Positions 48,670-59,519 of a stretch of 64,000 nt of DNA are shown here, one piece after another. Each line of letters begins with the position of its first letter. The stretch's first letter is position 1. The notes below the pieces were generated by a model that saw only the letters and a program-made list of their open reading frames with translations, did not search any database and was not told where the DNA came from. The stretch is from Sphaeramia orbicularis (Eukaryota; Chordata; Actinopteri; Kurtiformes; Apogonidae): the NCBI RefSeq assembly GCF_902148855.1, contig NC_043966.1, positions 28,371,647 to 28,435,646 on the forward strand, written 5' to 3'. Position numbers and translations under genes: made by a program.

Positions 48670-48888
48670 CAAACACATATCTTTTCAAGCGAAAACTTCA
48701 TCCATATACTTTCTCTCTCTTAGTGTTTGATAGTTTGTTAGTTAATTAATTAGATTGTTCTTATTCTACTTTTTATTTTGTTTACTGACAAACTATTTTA
48801 GGAACATGAAAAGCAATGTTTAAGCTGAATTCAATGAAGCTAAATCATTCAAGATACATTGGACAAAAGACTGTTTTTGAAGTCTTAC

Positions 48889-51240
48889 CTCTCCAGATGC
48901 TTTTCTCCTGTCAGGTAGAACCAGAGTATTTGCATTACTTCCAGGGACTATAGTAGATCCTATACTCATTCTGGGTCCAACCAACATGTATCGTTTGTCT
49001 CCAGATCTGTACTGGATGCTGTGACACAGTGTCCCATCATAATTTTTATCTTCCAGATATTTAGATGTATAGTCTGTGGACTTGGAGCACTGCATTGCAA
49101 TTAGAACAATGATACTGATGATAAAAAGTGCTGAAACTGAGCCCAAAGTTATCATCAGATAAAAAGTCACATTACTGTCATCATCCTTTGCTGCACTTTT
49201 CACATCAGAAGCTGCAAAAGCTTCCTTTGGCTCCACAACTTTGACAACCACAGTAGCTGTTGCTGACAGTGAAACGTTCCCATTGTCTTTGACCAGTATG
49301 ACCAGTTTGTGCTCAGCCTCGTCTGTTTCTGTGAATGAGCGAAGTGTTCTGATCTGTCCTGTGTAGCGGTCCAAACCAAACAGACTGTGGTCAGTAACTT
49401 CCTGCAGTGAAAACAGTAACCAGCCGTTATATCCTATATCAGCATCATAGGCTCTGACTTTAGTCACCAAGTGTCCTGCGTTGACATTCCGTGGAATCTC
49501 CTCCACACCTTCAGCAGAACCGTTGGAGCTGAGCGGATACAGAATGACTGGAGCGTTGTCGTTCTGATCCAGAATGAACACGTTCACTGTCACGTTGTTG
49601 CTCAGTGACGGAGTTCCAGAATCTGTGGCGACAACTTGGAACTGGAACGTTTTCAGAGTTTCAAAGTCAAAACTTTTTAGTGCTGTGACGTGTCCATTAT
49701 CCGAATTAATATTTAGAAAAGACATGATATCGTTCTGACTTCCGTCCCTCGCTATATGATAGGAAATCACTGCATTATTGTCTAAATCATCATCTGCTGC
49801 GCTTACAGAGAGTATTGACTGACCGGCAACGTTGTTTTCAATCAGATAAAATTCTAAAGGACTTTGATGAAAATGTGGACTGTTGTCATTTACATCTGAT
49901 ATCTGAATATTGAGGGTTTTTAAAGTTGATAATGGAGGCTCACCACAATCTGTAGCTTTTATTTTTAGTTCGTAAAATGACACCTTTTCTCGATCCAGTA
50001 ATCCCTTAGTGACTATTGAATATGTGTTCTCCTTATAAGAGGGCTTTAACTCAAAAGGTACGTCATTTGTTATCTGTAGAATAATTTTACCATTAACACC
50101 AGAGTCTTTATCTCTAACTCTAATCAGTGAAATAACAGTACCAGGCTTTGAATCTTCAGGTACTGTATTAGACAGTGAAGTGACTTCTATTTCTGGTGCA
50201 TTATCGTTGACGTCTGTTATTTTTATTATAACCCTACATTCACCTGTAAGTGGAGGTGTTCCTTTATCTGATGCCTCAATGTCAAGTTCATACATATCAT
50301 TTTCTTCGTAATTTACCAATCCTTTAATTTTAATTTCTCCAGTTAATTCCTCCACTTCAAAAATATCATAGACCTTCTGCTTTAACGTTTTACCAAGACT
50401 GTATTCAATTTCGCCGTTCGTACCTTCATCTGGATCGGTTGCATTCATTTTAAATATTGGCGTCTTGAGAGGAATGTTTTCTTGAATTGTAATATGATAA
50501 ACCTCCTGACTGAAAATCGGTATATTATCATTACTATCAAGAACAATAATGGTTATATTTAATGTTCCTGTTCTTTGAGGTTTACCTCCATCAACTGCTG
50601 TGACCAAAAGATTGTGTTCTCTCTTTTCTTCTCTATCGAGCGGTTTTTTTAGCTTCAAAAATGGTATTTTTTCCACGTCATTTTGACGAATATTTACCTC
50701 AAAATGTTCATTTGAGGTTAAAGTGTATGTGCGAATCGAGTTTATTCCTGCATCTGGATCACGAGCAGAGTGCAGCTGAAATCGCTTTCCGGGCGACGTG
50801 TGCTCCGCTATTTCAAACGTTTGTTCACTTTCAGGAAAACTAGGAGAGTGATCATTTACATCAGTGATTTCTACAACTACATAATGTATTTCCAACGGGT
50901 TTTCGACAAGAATTTTAAGCTCAATGAGACACGCACCGCTGCCCTGACACAGCTCCTCTCTGTCGATGTGGTTATGAACGTACAATGCTCCATTATCTGG
51001 GTTTACCTCAAAAATACCATCCTTATTTTCAGAAACAACTCGAAACCGCCGATCACTCAAAGAAGCAATGTCAAGACCAAGATCCTTTGCAATATTTCCA
51101 ACAACAGTTCCGTCTTTTACCTCCTCGGGAATTGAATATCTTATCTGAGCCAAACCCGGCTGTACGAAGAACAACAAGAAAGCTGAACAAAAAACAATCC
51201 AGGAGTAATCCTTCCCTCGAGTGTCTTTTTCCTCCCCCAT
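48889..51240 (-). CDS. V16: clustered protocadherin variable exon (group B2, MGEE leader)
   Basis: An intact exon of 784 codons from [20 protein letters not shown] six codons upstream is in frame. The signal peptide FFVQPGLA precedes [10 protein letters not shown]. The CX5C loop is CQGSGAC followed by LIELK. EC2-EC3 ([43 protein letters not shown]) are of the type shared only with V18. The tail has a private SAAK, then STDY, NAN, KASGE. The donor GTAAG runs on in frame into the intron (RLQKQSF..), which is not expected in spliced product. The NRSE is 219 bases beyond the donor. Confidence 0.9.
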
Positions 51241-51424
51241 CCTTGTCCAACCTTCCATTAATGCTGTTTTCTTTATACTTTCACAAACATTATTATGTCA
51301 GGCCGATACTGTTCGTCATTTCATGAACTGGCGTGATTAATTCAAGTGATCCCTCTGCTCTACTGAGATGGCAAACAAAAGGGGTGTAAGGGGAGGGACG
51401 AAATCAGCTTTGGTTTCTGTCTGT

Positions 51425-51442
51425 AATAGTGACACCCGTTGG
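51425..51442 (-). promoter_or_regulatory. CSE promoter element of V16
   Basis: AATAGTGACACCCGTTGG on the plus strand, about 185 bases upstream of the V16 start. The same element serves the MRNE exons, although V16 has a different leader. Confidence 0.8.
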
Positions 51443-52110
51443 TACAAACTGAGAGCAGCCCACACTGGATCTTACATGAAGAAATAATACAGTTGGTAGT
51501 TATCTAAAAGCAGACGAGCGTGTTTGTTAGTGTGCCTGACAGTACCTGCCCTTATCTTCAAACTGGAATACAAGTCAGCATTTATTTCCAAATAGTCTCG
51601 ATGCAGCAACGAATTCTGCAAGTGCCCGATGTATGAGATGTATTTACTGGGAGGGAGGGAATTGACCTACTTATCAAACCACAACCAAATATTTTAATAG
51701 GCTAAACCAGCCCCTGCTCAAGCTCCCTTTTATTTGTTCTAGAAGCTGTTATATGATATGAGACTGAGTGGAACACGGCGGTATATTTAGACTATGTTAT
51801 TGTTATTTTTGTTTAATACATAGTGAATAATTTGATTTAGCTACACAGAATATTGGTATTTTCTCACTGATTATCTTCCGTTATTTTCAAGCCATTCAAA
51901 CAAACAAACAAAAAAAGTTACATTTCTGGCATGGATCCTGTTGCACGTAATATCACAATGTTACACTCTGTGGTCCTCATGTTTTCGTGCCAGGGCAGAA
52001 ACTTTAGGCATAATTTGTCAAATCCACAAGTAATTTACAGATATCATGCAATGCATGCTCTTCCATAGAACTCTGGACTGTTAAATTTTACTCTCATCTA
52101 TGACCTGCTC

Positions 52111-52127
52111 TTTAGAACCATGGAAAG
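52111..52127 (+). promoter_or_regulatory. NRSE/RE1 beyond V17 donor (weakened)
   Basis: TTTAGAACCATGGAAAG departs from the consensus in both halves. It lies 239 bases beyond the V17 donor and pairs with the site at 59263. Confidence 0.6.
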
Positions 52128-52366
52128 CAATCACATTTATTTTCAGTTTTAAAGTTTATGTACAGAAGATATCTCTAAGAAAACAACCACAGCCATTTTG
52201 TTGAAACTTCTAATAGAGACCCACGTTAGACATGAAAAAATCAGTTTGCTGACAAAAAAATTAAGGGAGGTATGAGTGAACGTTAGAATAAGATAAAATC
52301 GCCAACATTGCCATAAATGGACAATTTTTTTAATTAATTTCTTTTTTTTTGGGGGGGGCGGCTTAC

Positions 52367-54712
52367 CTCTCCAGATGCTTTTCTCCTGTCAGGTAGAACC
52401 AGAGTATTCGCATTACTTCCAGGGACTATAGTAGATCCTATACTCATTCTGGGCCCAACCAACATGTACCGTTTGTCTCCAGATCTGTACTGGATGCTGT
52501 GACACAGTGTTCCATCATAATTTTTATCCTCCAGATATTTAGATGTATAGTCTGTGGACTTGGAGCACTGCATTGCAATGAGCACAATGATACTGATGAT
52601 AAAAAGTGCTGAAACTGAGCCCAAAGTTATCATCAGATAAAAAGTCACATTACTGTCATCATCCTTTGATGCACTTTTCACATCAGAAGCTGCAAAAGCC
52701 TCCTTTGGCTCCACAACTTTGACAACCACAGTAGCTGTTGCTGACAGTGAAACGTTCCCATTGTCTTTGACCAGTATGACCAGTTTGTGCTCAGCCTCGT
52801 CTGTTTCTGTGAATGAGCGAAGTGTTCTGATCTGTCCTGTGTAGCGGTCCAAACCAAACAGACTGTGGTCAGTAACTTCCTGCAGTGAAAACAGTAACCA
52901 GCCGTTATATCCTATATCAGCATCATAGGCTCTGACTTTAGTCACCAAGTGTCCTGCGTTGACATTCCGTGGAATCTCCTCCACACCTTCAGCAGAACCG
53001 TTGGAGCTGAGTGGATACAGAATGACTGGAGCGTTGTCGTTCTGATCCAGAATGAACACGTTGACTGTCACGTTGTTACTCAGTGACGGAGTTCCAGAAT
53101 CTGTGGCGACAACTTGGAACTGGAACGTTTTCAGAGTTTCAAAGTCAAAACTTTTCAGAGCTGTGATGTGTCCATTATCAGAGTTAATATTTAGAAAAGA
53201 CATGATGTCATTTTGACTTCCGTCCCTCGCTATATGATAGGAAATCACTGAATTATTGTCCAAATCATCATCTGCTGCGCTTACAGAGAGTATTGACTGA
53301 CCAGCAACGTTGTTTTCAATCAGATAAAATTCTAAAGGACTTTGTCTGAAATGTGGACTGTTGTCATTTACATCTGATATCTGAATATTGAGGGTTTTAA
53401 AAGCTGATAATGGAGGCTCACCACAATCTGTAGCTTTTATTGTTATTTCATAAAATGACACCTTTTCTCGATCCAGTAATCCCTTTGTGACTATTGAATA
53501 TGTGTTCTCCTTATAGGAGGGCTTTAACTCAAAAGGTACGTCATTTGTTATGTGTAGAATAATTTTACCATTTACACCAGAGTCTTTATCTTTAACTCTA
53601 ATGAGAGAAATAACTGTACCAGGCTTTGAATCTTCAGATACTGTATTAGACAGTGAAGTGACTTCTATTTCTGGTGCATTATCGTTGACATCTATTATTT
53701 TTATAATAACTCTACATTCACCTGTAAATGGAGGTGTTCCTTTATCTGATGCTTCAACGTCCAGTTCATATAAATCAGTTTCTTCATAATTCACTGAACC
53801 TTTGACACGAATCTCTCCAGATATTTTGTCCAACTCAAAAATGTCATAAATTTCCCGCATTAATGTTTTTCCTAGGCTGTATTCAATTTCTCCATACGAA
53901 CCCTCATCTGAATCTGTTGCATTTATTCTAAATATTGACGTTCCAACCGGAACGTTTTCTTGAATTGCAATTTGATAAACCTCTTGGCTGAAAATCGGTT
54001 TATTATCATTACTGTCAAGAACAATGATGGAAACATTTAAAGTACCAGACCTTGGTGGTTTACCTCCATCAACTGCTGTGACCAGAAGAGTGTGTTTGTT
54101 GATCTGTTCTCTGTCTAATGATTTCTTTAACACTAAAAATGGTATCTTACTGGAATCACGTTGCCTGATATTTATTTCAAAATGCTCATTTGAGGTTAGA
54201 GTGTATGTACGAATTGAATTTATTCCTGCATCTGGATCACGAGCAGAGTGCAGCTGAAATCGCTTTCCGGGCGACGTGTGCTCCGCGATTTCAAACGTTT
54301 GCTCATTTTCGGGAAAACTCGGAGAGTGGTCATTTACATCAGTAATTTCCACAACTACATAATGTATTTCCAATGGGTTTTCGACAAGAATTTTTAGCTC
54401 CATGAGACACGTACCGCTTCCCTGACACAGCTCCTCCCTATCGATGTGGCTATGAACGTACAGTGCTCCATTATCTGGATTTGCCTCAAAAATACCGTCC
54501 TTTGTTTCAGAAACAACACGAAACCGTCGATCACTCAAAGAAGCAATGTCAAGACCAAGATCCTTTGCAACATTTCCAACAACAGTTCCGTCTTTTACCT
54601 CCTCGGGAGTGGAATACCTTATCTGAGCCAAACCCGGCTGTCCGAAAAAAAGCAGGAGAGCCGTGTAAAAAGCAGTCCAGCAGAAATTCCGTTCTCGAGT
54701 TTCGTTCCTCAT
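52367..54712 (-). CDS. V17: clustered protocadherin variable exon (group B2, MRNE leader)
   Basis: An intact exon of 782 codons from [12 protein letters not shown]. The signal peptide [11 protein letters not shown] precedes [10 protein letters not shown]. Its leader homopolymer has seven A on the plus strand through a C-to-A change and stays in frame, unlike V13. The CX5C loop is CQGSGTC. EC2-EC3 pair with V15 ([19 protein letters not shown]). EC1 has EANPDNGAL where relatives have EVNPD. The tail is SASK, STDY, NAN, KASGE. The donor GTAAG lies beside a T9-G8 tract in the intron. Beyond the donor is an NRSE with two changes from the consensus. Confidence 0.9.
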
Positions 54713-54898
54713 CCTTCATCAACAACCCAATCTTACTATGAGCCGTATCCTTCCATAAATGTTAAACATGTACTCCGATGCACAGCGTTATTACGTGTAC
54801 GGATGGGTTTGATTCTAATGGTTCATCTGCTCAACTGAGATGACAAACAAAAGGGGTGTAAGGGGAGGGACAAAGTAGTGTCTAGGGTTTCTGTATGT

Positions 54899-54916
54899 AA
54901 TAGTGACACCCGTTGG
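54899..54916 (-). promoter_or_regulatory. CSE promoter element of V17
   Basis: AATAGTGACACCCGTTGG on the plus strand, about 190 bases upstream of the V17 start; the surrounding 200 bases are duplicated at V13 and V15. Confidence 0.8.
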
Positions 54917-55524
54917 CAAAGACTGACAACAACTCAGACTTCATTTTACTTTGAAAACTGTTAGAGCGGTCAGATATAAAGTGAAGATAAACGTTTCTGA
55001 TATTGTCTGTCTGCTCATGTCTAAAATGTAACATTAACATCAACATTTATCTCTAAATAGCATGTATTGGATGTAGCAATTCGTTCCATAGACAATGCCC
55101 TTAAGTTCCAGATGAAGGAGTTGCTGAAAACTGCATTTCCTGGTAGGCCAGAACCTGAGTGGACATGACCTATGGATGCATCTAATTTTTCAAGTGATCA
55201 CGAATAGGTTGTTGTAAAATCCGGTTTCATATTAGACAGTTTCCTTTCCGCTGAAAAAACGATAGATGACAGTTTGTGTAAGGTGTTGACGTAAGGTGCT
55301 GATTCAATATGCGGTCATTGCTTTTTTTGGCCAGCGTGAACAATAGGATTGTTTTCAAGCCTTTCCTCAGCTAGATATTTAAACCACAACAAAATGTCAA
55401 CCTCTGTCCCTATCCCTCATATTTGCCCTTAAGGCTAAGGCTGAAACCTTAGGTAACATCCACCAAATCCACAAGTCACTCACAGAAGTCATACATATAT
55501 ATGGTGTACCCTAAATTCCTGGTT

Positions 55525-55541
55525 TTCAGGACCATGGACAG
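55525..55541 (+). promoter_or_regulatory. NRSE/RE1 beyond V18 donor
   Basis: TTCAGGACCATGGACAG, 223 bases beyond the V18 donor, identical to the sites at 42171 and 48653. Confidence 0.85.
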
Positions 55542-55764
55542 CAAACGCATCTCCTGTCAGTTGAAACCTAGATCCATGGACTCTCTCTCAAAATGTTTGT
55601 GACAGATTGTTATTTAATAGTTACATTAGATTATTCCAAATTCACTTTTGATTTTGTTTTCTGACAAAGTATTTGGAGGACATAAAAAGCAATGCTTAAG
55701 CTGAATTCAAAGAAGTGAAATCAATCAAGACACATTGGACAAAAGACTGTTTTTAAAGTCTTAC

Positions 55765-58116
55765 CTCTCCAGATGCTTTTCTCCTGTCAGGTAGAACCAG
55801 AGTATTTGCATTACTTCCAGGGACTATAGTAGATCCTATACTCATTCTGGGTCCAACCAACATGTACCGTTTGTCTCCAGATCTGTACTGGATGCTGTGA
55901 CACAGTGTCCCATCATAATTGGTTTCTTGCATGTACTTTGAGGTATAGTCTGTGGTTTTGGAGCACTGCATTGCAATAAGAACAATGATACTGATGATAA
56001 AAAGTGCTGAAACTGAGCCCAAAGTTATCATCAGATAAAAAGTCACATTACTGTCATCATCCTTTGCTGGACTTTTCACATCAGAAGCTGCAAAAGCCTC
56101 CTTTGGCTCCACCACTTTGACAACCACAGTAGCTGTTGCTGACAGTGAAACGTTCCCATTGTCTTTGACCAGTATGACCAGTTTGTGCTCAGCCTCGTCT
56201 GTCTCTGTGAATGAGCGAAGTGTTCTGATCTGTCCTGTGTAGCGGTCCAAACCAAACAGACTGTGGTCAGTAACTTCCTGCAGTGAAAACAGTAACCAGC
56301 CGTTATATCCTATATCAGCATCATAGGCTCTGACTTTAGTCACCAAGTGTCCTGCGTTGACATTCCGTGGAATCTCCTCCACACCTTCAGCAGAACCGTT
56401 GGAGCTGAGTGGATACAGAATGACTGGAGCGTTGTCGTTCTGATCCAGAATGAACACGTTGACTGTCACGTTGTTGCTCAGTGACGGAGTTCCAGAATCT
56501 GTGGCGACAACTTGGAACTGGAACGTTTTCAGAGTTTCAAAGTCGAAACTTTTCAGAGCTGTGATGTGTCCATTATCAGAGTTAATATTTAGAAACGACA
56601 TGATGTCATTTTGACTCGCGTCCCTCGCTATATGATAGGAAATCACTGCATTATTGTCTAAATCATCATCTGTTGCGCTTACAGAGAGTATTGACTGACC
56701 AGCAACGTTATTTTCCAGCAAATAAAATTCTAAAGGACTTTGTTGGAAATGTGGACTGTTGTCATTTACATCTGATATCTGAATATTGAGGGTTTTTAAA
56801 GTTGATAATGGAGGGTCACCACAATCTGTAGCTTTTATTGTTATTTCATAAAATGACACCTTTTCTCGATCCAGTAATCCCTTAGTGACTACTGAATATG
56901 TGTTCTCCTTATAGGAGGACTTTAACTCAAAAGGTACGTCATTTATTATTTGTAAAATTATTTTTCCATTAATACCAGAGTCTTTATCTTTAACTCTAAT
57001 AAGTGAAATAACAGTACCAGGCTTTGAATCTTCAGATACTGTATTAGACAGTGTGGTGACTTCTATTTCTGGTGCATTATCGTTGACATCTGTTATTTTT
57101 ATTATGATCCTACATTCTCCTGTCAGTGGAGGTGTTCCTTTATCTGATGCCTCAATATCAAGTTCATACAAATCGTTGTCTTCGTAATCTATTAATCCTG
57201 TAATTCTTATTTCTCCATTTAGTTCGTCTACTTCAAAAATATCATAAACCTTCTCCCTCAGCGTTTTACCTAGACTGTATTCAATTTCACCGTTTATACC
57301 TTCATCTGGATCAGTAGCATTCATTTTAAATATCGGTGTCTTGAGAGGAATATTTTCTTGAATTGTAATATGATAAGCTTCCTGACTGAAAATCGGTTTA
57401 TTATCGTTACTATCAAGAACAATAATGGTTATATTTAATGTCCCTGTTCTTTGAGGTTTACCCCCATCAACCGCTGTCACAAAAAGCTTGTGTTCTCTCT
57501 TTTCTTCTCTATCGAGCGGCTTTTTCAGGACTAAAAATGGTATTTTCTCCACATCATTTTGACGGATATTTATCTCAAAATGTTCATTTGAGGTCAATGT
57601 ATATGTTCGAATTGAATTGATTCCAGCATCGGGATCACGAGCGGTGTGCAGCTGAAATCGCTTTCCGGGCGATGTTAGTTCACCTATTTCAAACGTCTGG
57701 TTATTCTTAGTAAAACTCGGAGAATGATCATTTACATCAGTGATTTCTACAACTACATAATGTATTTCCAACGGGTTTTCGACAAGGATTTTTAGCTCCA
57801 TGAGACACGCACCGCTGCCCTGACACAGCTCCTCTCTGTCGATGTGGTTATGAACGTACAATGCTCCATTATCTGGGTTTACCTCAAAAATACCATCCTT
57901 AGTTTCAGAAACAACTCGAAACCGCCGATCACTCAAAGAAGCAATGTCAAGACCAAGATCCTTTGCAATATTTCCAACAACAGTTCCGTCTTTTACCTCC
58001 TCGGGAATTGAATATCTTATCTGAGCCAAACCCGGCTGTACGAAGAACAACAAGAAAGCTGAACAAAAAGCAATCCAGGAGTAATCCTTCCCTCGAGTGT
58101 CTTTTTCCTCCCCCAT
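55765..58116 (-). CDS. V18: clustered protocadherin variable exon (group B2, MGEE leader, odd tail patch)
   Basis: An intact exon of 784 codons from [14 protein letters not shown]. The signal peptide FFVQPGLA precedes [10 protein letters not shown]. The CX5C loop is CQGSGAC. EC2-EC3 pair with V16 ([15 protein letters not shown]). The tail begins SPAK, TTDY, but then reads [14 protein letters not shown] where all nineteen other exons read [14 protein letters not shown]. Several adjacent bases change together around plus strand 55920-55945, while the flanks are identical, so a short conversion patch from an unseen donor is likelier than separate mutations. It ends NAN, KASGE. The donor GTAAG is followed by V-R-L-stop. 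The NRSE is 223 bases beyond the donor. Confidence 0.9.
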
Positions 58117-58300
58117 CCTTGTCCAACCTTCTATTAATGCTGTTTTCTTTATACTTTCACAAACATTATTATGTCAGGCCGATACTGTTCGTCATTTCAT
58201 GAACTGGCGTGATTAATTCAAGTGATCCCTCTGCTCTACTGAGATGGCAAACAAAAGGGGTGTAAGGGGAGGGACGAAATCAGCTTTGGTTTCTGTCTGT

Positions 58301-58318
58301 AATAGTGACACCCGTTGG
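58301..58318 (-). promoter_or_regulatory. CSE promoter element of V18
   Basis: AATAGTGACACCCGTTGG on the plus strand, about 185 bases upstream of the V18 start; the surroundings match those of V16. Confidence 0.8.
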
Positions 58319-58586
58319 TACAAACTGAGAGCAGCCCACACTGCATCTTACATGAAGAAATAATACAGTTGGTAGTTATCTAAAAGCAGACGAGCGTGTT
58401 TGTTAGTGTGCCTGACAGTACCTGCCCTTATCTTCAAACTGGAATACAAGTCAGCATTTATTTCCAAATAGTCTCGATGCAGCAACGAATTCTGCAAGTG
58501 CCCGATGTATAAGTTGTTTAAAAATGTATTTACCAGGAGGGAAAGACCTGACCTGATTTATCAAACCACAACCAAATATTTTAATA

Positions 58587-58800
58587 CGAGGGCTGTTCAA
58601 TAAGTTCATGGCCTCACCCAGAAATACTGGTTGTTATAATACAGGATGTTACATTCTTTCGTGATGGGATAGTGATGCTTGAACATCGATGGACCAAGTG
58701 CATTGCTGTAAATGGAGATTATGTTGAAAAATAAAATATAAATTATCAGTCTGTGTTGTTCTGTTCTGGGTGAGGCCATGAACTTATTGAACGGCCCTCG
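58587..58800 (+). mobile_element. Internally deleted mariner-type DNA transposon (MITE-like)
   Basis: The element is 214 bp with terminal inverted repeats of about 37 bp, starting CGAGGGCTGTTCAATAAGTT, with one mismatch between the two ends. TA target duplications flank it (58585-58586 and 58801-58802). Inside, plus strand 58651-58734 still reads in one frame to a stop, ending RWTKCIAVNGDYVEK. That is the usual C-terminus of mariner transposases, so this is a deletion derivative of a full mariner and not autonomous. The paralogous spacer near 51698 has the uninterrupted site (TTTTAATAGGCTAAACC), so the insertion happened after the spacers duplicated. Confidence 0.9.
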
Positions 58801-59262
58801 TAGGCTAAACCAGCCCCTGCTCAAGCTCCCTTTTATTTGTTCTAGAAGCTGTTATATGATAGAGACTGAGTGGAACACGGCTGTATATTTAGAGTATCTT
58901 ATTGCTATTTTGTTTAATACATAGTGAATAATTTGATTTAACTTTTGGTTAAATTTAAACAATAAACTAAACTAAATTTAAAAATTAAACTTAAATTTTG
59001 GTATTTTCTCACCGATTATCTTCCGTTATTTTCAAGCCTTTTTTCTTCAGGACCAATAAACAAAAAGTTACATTTCTGGCATGGATCCTGTTGCACATAG
59101 TGTCACAATGTTACACTCTGTGGTCCACATGCTTTCGTGCCAGGGCCGAAACTTAAGGCATAATTTGTCAAATCCACAAGTCATTTACAGAAATTATGTA
59201 ATGCATGCTCTTCCATAGAACTCTACACAGTGTTCACTTTTACTGTCATCTATGACCTGCTC

Positions 59263-59279
59263 TTTAGGACCATAGACAG
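59263..59279 (+). promoter_or_regulatory. NRSE/RE1 beyond V19 donor (weakened)
   Basis: TTTAGGACCATAGACAG has changes in the left half and centre. It is 240 bases beyond the V19 donor. Confidence 0.6.
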
Positions 59280-59519
59280 CAATCACATTTATTTTCAGTT
59301 TTAAATTTCATGTACACAGCATATCTCTAAGAAGAAAATCACAGCCATTTTTTTAAAACTTCTAATAGAGACCCATGTAAGATCTACAAAAAAACCAAAA
59401 ACAAACAAAAAAAAACCATCTGTTTGCTGACAAAACTGAGAAGTAAGAGTGAATGTTTGAATAAGTTTGGAGAACCTACATTGCTATAAATGACAAGCAT
59501 TTGTTTTTTAAAGTCTTAC

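Larger units (their letters stand above)
47800..48888. other. Spacer V15/V16 (type I)
   Basis: Duplicate of the V13/V14 spacer, with a T8-G17 tract in place of the poly-T. Confidence 0.8.
51241..52366. other. Spacer V16/V17 (type III)
   Basis: V16 CSE, the empty mariner site near 51698, and a weak NRSE at 52111. Duplicated at 58117-59519. Confidence 0.8.
54713..55764. other. Spacer V17/V18 (type I)
   Basis: Third copy of the type I spacer, with a short T run near 55322 and an intact NRSE. Confidence 0.8.
58117..59519. other. Spacer V18/V19 (type III)
   Basis: Duplicate of the V16/V17 spacer, lengthened by the mariner element and by small AT-rich changes near 58940-59000. Confidence 0.8.

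Noticed and set aside
58606-58824. Minus-strand 72-residue frame over the mariner element
   Set aside because: It is antisense to the transposase remnant and runs across the element border.
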